Origin: DATASD01 sp035478835
GTDB taxonomy: Bacteria; Patescibacteriota; Saccharimonadia; Saccharimonadales; UBA4665
Direction: 5' to 3'
Assembly: GCA_035478835.1 (NCBI GenBank)
Contig: DATIJH010000003.1
Coordinates: 9,345-73,344, forward strand
DNA: 64,000 nucleotides
Positions 1-8,025 of the stretch are shown here, piece by piece; positions within the stretch are counted from its first letter, which is position 1, and each line of letters begins with the position of its first letter. The notes below the pieces were generated by a model. The model did not search any database. It had not been told where the DNA came from and saw only the letters and a program-made list of their open reading frames with translations. Both the position numbers and the translations under genes were made by a program.

Positions 1-30
1 TATCGCAAACTGCGCGCGGTGGCAGGGTGC
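1..30 (-). repeat. Family B structured element, partial (cut by window edge)
   Basis: Positions 2-19 read atCGCAAACTGCGCGCGG, followed by tggca. This matches the 3' half of the conserved core of the two complete family B elements near 33.2 and 35.4 kb when those are read on their minus strand (one substitution, TAC to TAT, before CGCA). The rest of the core and the left outer arm lie outside the window, so pairing of the outer stem cannot be tested. It sits just past the stop of the first gene, in an intergenic position like the other copies. Strand is arbitrary; this copy is inverted relative to the other two. Confidence 0.6.
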
Positions 31-51
31 GCCAGTGTCGGCGGACGCATC

Positions 52-2001
52 TTAGCTGCCTTGTGTGGCGCCGTACGTATGCGTCACGTCGACAACCTTG
101 TGTGCCGTACCGCCACTCAAGCTCAGCACATAATCTGCGGTTTCGGTGCGGTTCACAACACTGTAAATAACCGTGTCGTCGCTAAGCCAGTACACCGGAT
201 ATGTCAGGCCGTCCTGCTTTTGCAGCGTTGTTTCTTTGCCGCCGGCCAGCGTGAAGCCCAGCAGCACGCCCTGGCCGTCGCGGGTGTCCACCCATAAGCT
301 GCGCTGCCCATCCGGCGAGTCGCTGTACGCGCGGCTTACAAATGCTGCGGGCGCGCCTGCTTTGGTTAGTTGGCCACTGCCGGTCGCGTAGGCGTACCAA
401 CCGCTTGGCGTTTGCAAGCTAAAGGTCCCGTAATCGGTGCGGAATACGCTCCAAACTTCCTGATTGTAAATGGTCTGCTTGCCGCTGCCGTCCGGCCGGA
501 TTTTATTAAACGATGCCTGTGCGGACGGATCGGTAGCGCTCACTGCATAGTACACAACGCCATTGGCCGTTGCGATGCCGTTAAATTGGTTGGCGCTGGC
601 GAGCTGGATGCGGCTGCTTGTGCTGTAGTCATAGGAAATCAGCTTGTAACGCTGCGGATTGGCGGCGCTGGCGCCGGCAGCCGCTTCGTCATATATAAGT
701 CGATGATCGACCCAATCGACCAGCTGGATTTGCTCCGCGTGATCGAGTGTTGTGGTGGCGCCGTCAGCAATCGAAACAAGCGTCAGCGTGCTCAGTAAAT
801 AGCCGTCGGTGTCACGGGAGTTGTCACGCGTCGAAACCAACGCTGCTTTGGTGCCGTCAGGACTCATAAGCAGCGAGATATTCTCGTTCTCGGTGCCGGT
901 TGCCGCCAGCAGCACCTGTTTGTTTTTGCCGTCGACATCAACTTTATAGAGGTCGTAGTGTCCGCTTTGCTTGGAAATAAACACGACTTTGCGGTCCGTT
1001 ACCAGCTGCACCGACGCAGTAAGCGAGTTAGCGGCCGGCAGCGTAAGCTGCTCGGTGCGGTAGCCGTTCAAAATAATTGCGACCGGAACCGGCACGGCGT
1101 CTTGATTATCAACAGTCAGCGTAACTTTACCGGTGTTGTCGGAAAGCGCCTCGATGCCGTTGCTTGTTGCCTCAACGTTGGCGAGCGGCTTGCCGGACAA
1201 ATAATCCGTCACCTTAATAATGTACTGCGTGCCGACCGCCTTAAGCGTCACATTGCCGAGCGGATTACTCCCCCAGCCCACCGTTACCGGCTGCGTGGTC
1301 GTGGCGAACGCTATGCGCTGCACAGTGAGCGTCGCCGGGCCGAGACGCAGATTTGTGACCTTGGCAACACCGTTGATGTCAGTGCTTGCTTGCCGGCCCT
1401 CGATGCTGACTGTCACGTTTTTGAGCGGCAGCTGCGTGGTGTTATCGAGCACGGCGACCGAGAGACTGGCCCGCACACCGGCAGCGTTGAGCACTTTGTA
1501 GCGCAGTTTCGGCACAGCGCCAACCGTAGCGATCGACGCCAGCACCACCAAAATTGTGATCCAGCGCGCCCATTTATTGTGCCACCAGAAATAAAAGAAA
1601 TCCTTGAACCGGGCACCAAATCCGCGGCCGCCTCGATTATGTGACTCTTTTTGGGAGTCTTCGGCATCGAGCAATTCATCGGCTTCGCGGGAGACGATGT
1701 CGTCGACCGCTTCGTCGGTCTGCGGATCACCGAGGCCGTCATCGTCTTCGGCCGGTTTGGATGGCTCTGCTTGCTGGCCAGCAGATTCGCTGGCAGGCTC
1801 GCTAGTAGTTTCGGCACTGGCAGTAGGCGCAGCCGCGGGCTCTTCGGCTGGCTTTACCGCCTTGCTGGCGTGGCCGGCATCATCCTTTGTAAGCTGTCGT
1901 AAAATCTCGGTTGGCACCGGCGGCGCCGTGCCTGGCGCTATTTGCGAATTATCTTTGGCCGGGCCCGTAGCCGCCGCGCCCTCTGTCTGTTTTTCGTCCA
2001 T
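52..2001 (-). CDS. Membrane-anchored protein with carboxypeptidase-regulatory-like repeats and a beta-propeller-like C-terminus
   Basis: 649 aa. Residues 1-140 form an acidic, Pro/Ala/Glu-rich tail, presumably cytoplasmic. One membrane segment lies at about 147-163 after a Trp/Lys-rich stretch. The outer part begins with two or three beta-sandwich segments of the carboxypeptidase-regulatory/PEGA kind (pattern: xVsiegrqaxTDinGvakv). The C-terminal ~350 residues have TolB/WD40-like strands (VVFISKQSGHYDLYKVDVDG, SPDGTKAALVS). It is a paralog of the next gene upstream with the same architecture. Function is unknown; a surface-sensing or scaffold role is inference. The start at 2001 is supported by a -10 box (TACACT) six bases upstream, suggesting a leaderless mRNA, so it may be transcribed separately from its neighbour, which ends 22 bases upstream. 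Confidence 0.8.
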   Translation of the reverse strand: MDEKQTEGAAATGPAKDNSQIAPGTAPPVPTEILRQLTKDDAGHASKAVKPAEEPAAAPTASAETTSEPASESAGQQAEPSKPAEDDDGLGDPQTDEAVDDIVSREADELLDAEDSQKESHNRGGRGFGARFKDFFYFWWHNKWARWITILVVLASIATVGAVPKLRYKVLNAAGVRASLSVAVLDNTTQLPLKNVTVSIEGRQASTDINGVAKVTNLRLGPATLTVQRIAFATTTQPVTVGWGSNPLGNVTLKAVGTQYIIKVTDYLSGKPLANVEATSNGIEALSDNTGKVTLTVDNQDAVPVPVAIILNGYRTEQLTLPAANSLTASVQLVTDRKVVFISKQSGHYDLYKVDVDGKNKQVLLAATGTENENISLLMSPDGTKAALVSTRDNSRDTDGYLLSTLTLVSIADGATTTLDHAEQIQLVDWVDHRLIYDEAAAGASAANPQRYKLISYDYSTSSRIQLASANQFNGIATANGVVYYAVSATDPSAQASFNKIRPDGSGKQTIYNQEVWSVFRTDYGTFSLQTPSGWYAYATGSGQLTKAGAPAAFVSRAYSDSPDGQRSLWVDTRDGQGVLLGFTLAGGKETTLQKQDGLTYPVYWLSDDTVIYSVVNRTETADYVLSLSGGTAHKVVDVTHTYGATQGS

Positions 2002-2007
2002 AATATG

Positions 2008-2013
2008 AGTGTA
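2008..2013 (-). promoter_or_regulatory. -10 box for a probable leaderless transcript
   Basis: TACACT on the minus strand ends six bases before the ATG at 2001, so transcription would start at or next to the start codon. There is no Shine-Dalgarno sequence in the gap (catatt). No convincing -35 hexamer is visible. It lies between the two paralogous anchored-protein genes. Confidence 0.45.
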
Positions 2014-2023
2014 CCAGAGTCAA

Positions 2024-3871
2024 CTATAATCCGCCGTATCCGCCGCCATAGCCATTAAAATTGCGCGCCGGTTTGTAGTAGTCACTCACTTTGAGCGGCT
2101 GCGTGCTGCCGTTGGCCGGCATAATATACAGTTCGCTGGCGTTTTTTGAGACGAGCAAATAGTTGTCGGTGTACCAGCCGTAAATCTGATATTCGCTGAG
2201 GTTCGCAATCTGCTTGCCGTTCTGGCCGTCCTGGTCACCCACAAACAAGGCGTTTTTGCCATCGCGTTGCTCGCTCCAAAACGTTTGTTTCGCAGTTGGC
2301 GAGAGCAGGTACGTCGGATATGCTGCGCTGAACGCTTGATCATTAAGGTCGCTGGCGGTCTTAATTTGGCCGTCTTCGTACTCAAAAAACTGCGCCGGCG
2401 TGGTGTCGCGGAAGGCTACATACACCGAACTCGGCGTGTCGGGACGCATGTCGACGTACACAAGCGTGGTACTGCCCGCTGGCGGGAACGCTTTGATCGT
2501 CTTTTTGTGCGAGCCGTCCACGCTCACACTGTTCACCGTTGCTTGCTGGCTAGGTTGGAGCGCGTAATAGCCCGAGTAAATGTTCTTGTTATACACGATT
2601 TCGTTGTTCGGCAAGATAAACTCCTGGCCGTACGTTTCGTACACTGAGGTAATCTGATTGGAGCCGCTGGCGCTGGTCTGGTCGAGCGTGTTGAGTTTTT
2701 TGCTGCCCGCATCAAAACTCTTGAGCGCTTCGCGGTTCGATTGCCAATCGTGGACGTCCTGCCGGACCACGGTATACACAAATGTGTCGTTACTCCACCC
2801 GACCGGCGTAAATATGACGTTAGTGCCTTCGTCCATGGTCGTGAGTGCGTTGGTGGCGGTGTCGATAAGATACAGCTTGGCATCACCGCTATCGCGTTTG
2901 GCAAGCAGCGCCAGGTACTTCCAGTCGCGCGAGGCCAAAAGCACTGTGCCGGTCGCGTCCTCGTTGCCGGTGCCGGCCACCACCGTTTGCCGGTTCGTTC
3001 CATCCAAATATGTGCTCACCACGTCAATCTTGCCGGACAAATTCGAGAGGAAGTACACCTTGCCGGTTGGCGTCAGGCCAAAAGTATTGGCCGCTACTTG
3101 CTGCGCCGTTACTTGTACTGTTCCAGCAAGGTTATTAAATCCATCTGCACTGACCGTTGCCGCAACCGTTGATTTATCGGCGGGCAATACCAGGGTGGCG
3201 TGGCCGTTCGTATCTGTTTTGGCGTCGGTGTCGAGCGCTTTGATAGTCGCGCCCGCAAGTGGCTTGCCAGTAATTTTGTTGGTAACCGTGACAGGGACCT
3301 GCCGGCCGGTGGCCTGTAGCGTAACGCCGAGCGTACTCGCTTTAAATAGCGGCACCGTTACCTTTTGCGTGCGGGGAGTGTAGTACTTTTTGGAAATGAC
3401 AACCGTCTGCGGCCCAACTGGCACGTGCAGCGTCGCGCGGCCTTGCCCGTCACTCGTAGCGCCCACTTTGCCGACCGTTACGGTGGCGCCAGAGACTGCT
3501 TGATGCGTTTGGCTGTCGGTCAGCGTCACCTGCAAATTTTGCTTGAGCACCAACCCCGCAATCTTATAGCGCGTATACGGCACGGCGGCTAAAATCGCCA
3601 CTACCACCAAAATCGTCAGCGGAATACTGAACTTTTTGTGCGTGCGGTACCAATGCCCAAACCGCTGAAACAGATTACCAGAATACCTGCTAACCACCGC
3701 CTCACCCGGCTTATCCGCAGTTTCGGCCGGATCGCCCGGATCGTCGGGTTCGGGAGTAGCGCCGTCAGTTTCTTCGGCCGGCGCGCGATGTTCCTCTGTT
3801 GGCTGCGGCGATTCGTCGTATTCAGGCGCGGCATTGTTTTTGTCTTCGGTTTCGTCGTGCTCTTTTGCCAT
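2024..3871 (-). CDS. Membrane-anchored protein, paralog of the downstream gene (regulatory-like repeats plus beta-propeller-like domain)
   Basis: 615 aa. Acidic cytoplasmic tail 1-60, membrane segment at about 81-98, then repeated carboxypeptidase-regulatory-like sandwiches (pattern: gatVtVGkvgaTsDgqGrAtl; agatIkALDTdAkTDtnGhA). The C-terminal ~350 residues carry propeller-like strands (GKVYFLSNLSGKIDVVSTY; LLSPTAKQTFWSEQRDG) and a Gly/Tyr-rich end. Domain order and several segments match the 649-aa protein that follows, so the pair arose by tandem duplication. Translation is probably SD-driven (TAGGGG upstream of ATG 3871). No catalytic motif was recognised. Role unknown. Confidence 0.8.
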   Translation of the reverse strand: MAKEHDETEDKNNAAPEYDESPQPTEEHRAPAEETDGATPEPDDPGDPAETADKPGEAVVSRYSGNLFQRFGHWYRTHKKFSIPLTILVVVAILAAVPYTRYKIAGLVLKQNLQVTLTDSQTHQAVSGATVTVGKVGATSDGQGRATLHVPVGPQTVVISKKYYTPRTQKVTVPLFKASTLGVTLQATGRQVPVTVTNKITGKPLAGATIKALDTDAKTDTNGHATLVLPADKSTVAATVSADGFNNLAGTVQVTAQQVAANTFGLTPTGKVYFLSNLSGKIDVVSTYLDGTNRQTVVAGTGNEDATGTVLLASRDWKYLALLAKRDSGDAKLYLIDTATNALTTMDEGTNVIFTPVGWSNDTFVYTVVRQDVHDWQSNREALKSFDAGSKKLNTLDQTSASGSNQITSVYETYGQEFILPNNEIVYNKNIYSGYYALQPSQQATVNSVSVDGSHKKTIKAFPPAGSTTLVYVDMRPDTPSSVYVAFRDTTPAQFFEYEDGQIKTASDLNDQAFSAAYPTYLLSPTAKQTFWSEQRDGKNALFVGDQDGQNGKQIANLSEYQIYGWYTDNYLLVSKNASELYIMPANGSTQPLKVSDYYKPARNFNGYGGGYGGL

Positions 3872-3934
3872 TGGTTTCCCCTATTTGCTACAAGTCTAGC
3901 AAACGTTACCCCAGCAACACAATGCCGCTTATAC

Positions 3935-4747
3935 TTACTGGATGGCGAGGGAGGCGAGCAGTGTTTTGATCGGCGCATTAAAGCCGCTGTCGTTCCACAT
4001 CATCGGCGCAATTGTGAGTGCCGTGCCGCCGCTCGAGCAAGCGGTGTCGGCGCACTGCGTAAAGGTGACGGTAATGAGCGGATCGGTCTTTACGACGTCG
4101 GTCTGCGGAATCGCCTGACCAACCTGATAACCGTTGTCGCCAGTGATATATATGCCGTCCAGGCCGTTGCCTTTACTGCCGGCGTAGTTCAAAAAGCTAA
4201 TGTAAGTTTGCGCACGCTGGTCTTGCGTAGGTTTGGTGTAACTGAGTTTTTCAGAGGTGATAACGGCCACTGCGTTGCCGCTCTTAAAGTCCGGCAGCGT
4301 GGTTTGTTTGCTTTGGACGGTCAGCGTCACGCGGCCGTTCACGGTCTTGCCGCCGGCATCTTTGAGCTGCTGGGCGGGCGAAGTCGCGGTGAGTTTGCCG
4401 CTGCCGTCGTCCACCACGTTCCACGTTTCCGGATAATCAAAACCGAGGTTAAAATTGGTGGAATTGTATGGCTTGGTCTTGACGGTCTGCGCAGCGGGCG
4501 TTTGGGTATTCGTGCTCACCACATGCGGTGTCGAGACCGTCCGCACCGGTTTGTTCCAGCTCTTCCATATAAAATATGCAGCGCCGGCCAGCACCAAAAC
4601 GGCGAGCACAATCAAAATCACGCGCAGCCACACGCGCTTACGCTTTGGGGCATAGCCCAGTAAGCGCTCGACGTGCGTGTACTGCTCGTCTTTGTTTGGT
4701 TTTGGAAAGTCTTCGTCTGGAATCGGCGGATACTCTTGTGCAGCCAT
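3935..4747 (-). CDS. Single-pass membrane-anchored protein of unknown function
   Basis: 270 aa. Residues 1-38 are hydrophilic, 41-60 form a membrane anchor, then a Thr-rich linker and an outward domain starting YNSTNFNLGFDYPETWNVVD. A 'folded beta domain with F-DYPExWxV' start is seen in PsbP-like and other anchored lipobox-less proteins, but similarity here is only visual. Two Cys (CADTAC) near the C-terminus could form a disulfide outside the cell. A clear AAGGAG lies 6-7 bases before ATG 4747. It stands head to head with the Pr6Pr-like gene. Confidence 0.75.
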   Translation of the reverse strand: MAAQEYPPIPDEDFPKPNKDEQYTHVERLLGYAPKRKRVWLRVILIVLAVLVLAGAAYFIWKSWNKPVRTVSTPHVVSTNTQTPAAQTVKTKPYNSTNFNLGFDYPETWNVVDDGSGKLTATSPAQQLKDAGGKTVNGRVTLTVQSKQTTLPDFKSGNAVAVITSEKLSYTKPTQDQRAQTYISFLNYAGSKGNGLDGIYITGDNGYQVGQAIPQTDVVKTDPLITVTFTQCADTACSSGGTALTIAPMMWNDSGFNAPIKTLLASLAIQ

Positions 4748-4836
4748 ACAATCTCCTTGTAAAAATTCAGGGATATGTGCTCATTATAGCGCGTTTTGCA
4801 AGCGAATAAGTCAAAACCGCATTTACGGCCGTCTGC

Positions 4837-4842
4837 TACAAT
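4837..4842 (+). promoter_or_regulatory. -10 box for a probable leaderless transcript
   Basis: TACAAT is followed by exactly six bases (aaaagc) and then ATG 4849. No Shine-Dalgarno sequence lies between. The -35 region is poor (AAACCG at 17 bases). Confidence 0.5.
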
Positions 4843-4848
4843 AAAAGC

Positions 4849-5490
4849 ATGAAAAAGCTTATGGTTTTATACAAGGTTGCGTTCGCTGCGTTAGCCCTGG
4901 TGGCTGTGTTCCTGCAATTCAAAGACGTGCTTGAGATGCCCAATCCCAATATCGCCAATTTCTTCAGTTACTTTACAATCGAGAGCAACATTTTTGCCGC
5001 CGCCATACTGCTTGTGTCGGCCGCGTATGTGGTGTGCCGCAAACAGAGCGCCCAGCTCAGTTACCTGCGCGGCGCAGCCACCTTATACATGGCAATGACC
5101 GGCATAATTTACAGCCTGCTGCTGGCCGGCGCCGACGTCCAAATCACCGTACCGTGGGTCAACGAAGTGCTGCATTATATCTTCCCGCTCGTCATGGTCG
5201 CCGACTGGATCATCGACCGCCCCGAGCCTGGCGTACGCCTCAAAAAAGCCGCGTGGTGGCTGGTGTTTCCGATTTTGTATTTGTTATACAGTTTGGTGCG
5301 TGGCCACATCACCAATTGGTATGCGTATCCGTTCTTGAACGTCAAATTGCATGGCCTCGGCGATGTGCTGGGCAGTTCTATGGTAATTGCTTTGGGCGTG
5401 GTAGTGCTGGCCTGGGCGATCGTGAAGGTTGCACAGCTGGGCCCGGAAAAGACTCCGGCCAAAAAGACCGCCAAAAAGAAACGCCGCTAG
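4849..5490 (+). CDS. Pr6Pr-like (FAR-17a/AIG1-like) integral membrane protein
   Basis: 213 aa with about six hydrophobic spans and a Lys-rich cytoplasmic C-tail (AKKTAKKKRR). Signature stretches seen in Pr6Pr membrane proteins are present: NFFSYFTIESNIFAA, LRGAATLYMAMTGIIYSLLL and NEVLHYIFPLVMVADWIID. No biochemical role is established for the bacterial members. The start is fixed by a -10 box six bases upstream. It is convergent with the NUDIX gene; the stops are only four bases apart with no terminator visible. Confidence 0.75.
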   Translation: MKKLMVLYKVAFAALALVAVFLQFKDVLEMPNPNIANFFSYFTIESNIFAAAILLVSAAYVVCRKQSAQLSYLRGAATLYMAMTGIIYSLLLAGADVQITVPWVNEVLHYIFPLVMVADWIIDRPEPGVRLKKAAWWLVFPILYLLYSLVRGHITNWYAYPFLNVKLHGLGDVLGSSMVIALGVVVLAWAIVKVAQLGPEKTPAKKTAKKKRR

Positions 5491-5494
5491 GATT

Positions 5495-5935
5495 TTACAG
5501 CGCGGCGATACCGGCGCAAAATTCTGCCGGATACTTAACCGCCAGGAGCTCGGCTGCTTTGGCGGGCGCAAACCACTCGGCGGCAAGGTTCTCTTCCGAG
5601 ATCGTAATAGGCACGTCATCTGGCACCGCGCATTCATACACACTCAAAATAAGGCCGACTGAGTCTCCGTTGTCGAACGGGATCCGAATATTCGACAGCA
5701 CCATGCTCACCGGTTTTACGCTTTGCAGATCGGTGATGCCGGTCTCTTCGGCAACTTCCCGTTTGAGCGTATCTTGGACGGTCTGGCCCTTCTGCACGCG
5801 GCCGCCGGGCAGGTCCCAATATATGCCGTGCTTGTTGCCCGTCAGCATAGCCGGGTTCACTTTGAGTAACAAAACTTTGCCAGCTTTGTTGCGAATCAAC
5901 GCTTTGACCCCCAAATGGAAACTGTCTTCGGCCAT
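5495..5935 (-). CDS. NUDIX hydrolase
   Basis: 146 aa from ATG 5935. This start is preferred over an upstream in-frame codon because it overlaps the methyltransferase stop as TAATG, implying translational coupling. The NUDIX box is GRVQKGQTVQDTLKREVAEE followed by TGI: the metal-binding REVAEE part is intact, but the first box Glu (GX5E) is Gln. NUDIX enzymes hydrolyse nucleoside diphosphates linked to a second group; the specific substrate cannot be read from this sequence. Last gene of the aspS-methyltransferase-NUDIX run. Confidence 0.85.
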   Translation of the reverse strand: MAEDSFHLGVKALIRNKAGKVLLLKVNPAMLTGNKHGIYWDLPGGRVQKGQTVQDTLKREVAEETGITDLQSVKPVSMVLSNIRIPFDNGDSVGLILSVYECAVPDDVPITISEENLAAEWFAPAKAAELLAVKYPAEFCAGIAAL

Positions 5936-6540
5936 TATTTTACCGTTCCTTTCCGCGCAATAAGGCGCAGCCATTTTTGATCGTTCAAGTCAGGTGGCGA
6001 AATTATATGAAAATCCTTTTGCTCGAGCAGCGCGCGGATATCGTCCGCTTCCCAGTACTGAAAATAACGGTCTTGATCGAGCTTTTCAGTGGACCAAGCC
6101 GCGCCGCGGCCTCTTTTGAGCGTTGCCGTCAGAATGCCGCCGCCGCACAAGGCAAGGGCAATTTTATCGAGAACACCGGCCAACTCTTCGGGCGTAAAGT
6201 GGAGCAACACCGCATTAGCATGCACCATATCGTACGGCCCGCCAAGATTGTCTGCGGTAAGCAAATTAAGCAGCTGCACGTCATGACCGCGTTCGCGCTG
6301 CAAATCCACAAAAGCCCGGGTGGCATCGGTACGATCAACCTGGTAGCCGCGCGCCTCCATATAATCAGCGTCGTAACCGAGCGCCGTGCCGACTTCCAGA
6401 ATATGCGCGTTCTCGGGCACAAGGGTGAGCGCCATATCGACCCAGTCTTTAACCGGGCCGCTCACAGCGTTTGGCGAGCCGTCGATATACCGCGGGACGG
6501 TCGTTTCATAGGTAGCGAGCGTCCGCTCGTTGTGATGCAT
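5935..6540 (-). CDS. Class I SAM-dependent methyltransferase
   Basis: 201 aa. Rossmann motif I is HILEVGTALGYDADYMEARG at about residues 46-65. An acidic residue at the end of strand 2 follows (VDRTDATRAF), and motif IV-like YDMVHANAVLLHFTPEEL is near 103-120. The substrate is unknown; small-molecule methyltransferases of this size are common. It lies 19 bases downstream of aspS and overlaps the NUDIX start by one base, so it is probably cotranscribed with both. Confidence 0.8.
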   Translation of the reverse strand: MHHNERTLATYETTVPRYIDGSPNAVSGPVKDWVDMALTLVPENAHILEVGTALGYDADYMEARGYQVDRTDATRAFVDLQRERGHDVQLLNLLTADNLGGPYDMVHANAVLLHFTPEELAGVLDKIALALCGGGILTATLKRGRGAAWSTEKLDQDRYFQYWEADDIRALLEQKDFHIISPPDLNDQKWLRLIARKGTVK

Positions 6541-6559
6541 GCGCTTCCTTTCGGATTAC

Positions 6560-7873
6560 TTACGGGGCGAGGCGGTTGATGTCGCGCGGGAACAAAATGG
6601 CTTCTTTAATGTTGGCCAGGCCGATCGTCTTTTCGACAAAACGGTCGATGCCAAACCCACAGCCGCCATGTGGCGGCAAGCCATGCTTAAACGCCAGCAG
6701 GTAGTGGCTGAAGCCGGGGTGCTCGGGGTCAATGCCTTTGGCTTTCATTTGTTCGATCATTTTGTCGTAGTGGTGTTCGCGCATCGGGCAGGTAGCAATT
6801 TCGACGCCACGAAAGAGCAAGTCGGCCGCCAAAATGGTTTCGCCGCCGTCTTCGGGGTTGAGCATTTGGTAAAACTTGTGGACTTCGCGCGGGAAGTTGG
6901 TGGCAAAGACCGCTTCGCAGCCGTCGTGCTTTTTCGCGTACTCGCAGATCCACTTTTCTTCGTCGGGCGTTAAGTCCTTTTCTTTGGTGGTGTCGGTGCC
7001 GGTGCCTTTGGTGTAGAGATCGTGGATTTCGGCTACGGTGTAACGCGGGAACTTTTCTTGCAAAGTCAAGTCCGGCGCGTTCAGGCTCTTGAGGTCGGCA
7101 CCGTGCTCTTCATACGCTTTGCTAAGCACGTAAAACACCATGTCCTGAACCATGTTGAGCACGTCTTCGTGGCCTTTGATAAAGCCCATTTCGATGTCGA
7201 GCATCGTGACTTCCGAGACGTGGCGCGTGGTGGCACTGAGCTCGGCGCGGTAGGCCGGCGCGATCTCGAACACGCGTTCAAACACGCCAACCATGATCTG
7301 TTTGTAAAACTGTGGGCTTTGCGCCAGCGTGGCTTCTTTGCCAAAGTAGTCGAGCTTAAAGACTTCTGCGCCGCCTTCGGTTGCGCCGGCCAACAGCTTC
7401 GGCGTGTTGATTTCAACAAATTCGTGCTGGTGCAAAAACTCGCGGAAGTAGCGCAGGCAGGCCGAGCGAATGGCGAAAATCTTGCTTTCCTGCAGGTTGC
7501 GCAGGCCGACGACGCGGTTATCGAACAGCGTGTCGAGGTTGTCGGATTTGTGACTGAGCGGCTTGTCGATCTCGATCGGCGGCTCGTCGGTTACCGGCAC
7601 CACTACCGTTAAGCTGGCGTCGTGAATTTCGGCGCCGCCGGGGGCGCGCGGCTCTTCCGTGGCCGTGCCTTCAATGCGCAACACCGTGCCGATTTGCAGG
7701 CCGCGCAGTTTTTCAACTTCGTCTTTGTCTTTAATGACTACTTGCACCAGGCCGCGGCGGTCGCGGATGTTCAAAAATGTCAGGCCGCCAAGCAGGCGCT
7801 TTTTGTGCAGCCAACCCTCGACCACCACCGATTTGCCGATAAACTTCGACACTTCACTACTTAATACACGCAT
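6560..7873 (-). CDS. aspS: Aspartyl-tRNA synthetase, archaeal/non-discriminating type
   Basis: 437 aa. N-terminal OB-fold anticodon-binding domain (1-100; GWLHKKRLLGGLTFLNIRDR). Class II catalytic core with motif 2 YRAELSATTRH (208-218) and motif 3 GCGFGIDRFVEK near 405-416, ending in AILFPRD as in archaeal AspRS. At ~437 aa it lacks the GAD insertion of the ~590-aa bacterial AspRS. This short type often charges both tRNA-Asp and tRNA-Asn and then needs GatCAB to make Asn-tRNA; that dual role is inference. AsnRS is less likely because the C-terminal motifs fit AspRS better. AAAGGAG lies upstream of ATG 7873, and a hairpin is present in the leader. Confidence 0.9.
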   Translation of the reverse strand: MRVLSSEVSKFIGKSVVVEGWLHKKRLLGGLTFLNIRDRRGLVQVVIKDKDEVEKLRGLQIGTVLRIEGTATEEPRAPGGAEIHDASLTVVVPVTDEPPIEIDKPLSHKSDNLDTLFDNRVVGLRNLQESKIFAIRSACLRYFREFLHQHEFVEINTPKLLAGATEGGAEVFKLDYFGKEATLAQSPQFYKQIMVGVFERVFEIAPAYRAELSATTRHVSEVTMLDIEMGFIKGHEDVLNMVQDMVFYVLSKAYEEHGADLKSLNAPDLTLQEKFPRYTVAEIHDLYTKGTGTDTTKEKDLTPDEEKWICEYAKKHDGCEAVFATNFPREVHKFYQMLNPEDGGETILAADLLFRGVEIATCPMREHHYDKMIEQMKAKGIDPEHPGFSHYLLAFKHGLPPHGGCGFGIDRFVEKTIGLANIKEAILFPRDINRLAP

Positions 7874-7907
7874 ATAGAATCTCCTTTTAGTTCAAAGGCT
7901 TAAAGCA

Positions 7908-7955
7908 GGGTCGAATTACGCAATTACCGACGCCATTAGCGGTAGTTGCCGACCC
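7908..7955 (-). repeat. Two-part inverted repeat in the leader of aspS
   Basis: GGGTCG (7908-7913) pairs with CGACCC (7950-7955). Inside it GCAATTACCG (7920-7929) pairs with CGGTAGTTGC (7940-7949) with one G:U or mismatch position, leaving a ten-base loop. It sits in the 152-base gap between the 254-aa gene and aspS. No U-tract follows directly on the minus strand, so it is not an ordinary terminator. It may be a leader structure for aspS or a processing site. Confidence 0.45.
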
Positions 7956-8025
7956 GCTGATTCATATTCGAGTACCGCGCGTGGGATTTCATGAGTTTTA
8001 TTGTAGCACGAGATCTGTTGCGCTG

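Noticed and set aside
3638..4663. 341-codon plus-strand frame opposite two anchored-protein genes
   Set aside because: Antisense shadow of well-supported coding sequence; Arg/Val-rich composition typical of shadows in GC-rich genes.
5495..5974. NUDIX start 13 codons further upstream
   Set aside because: It would lie inside the methyltransferase gene; the TAATG overlap at 5935 gives a better start.
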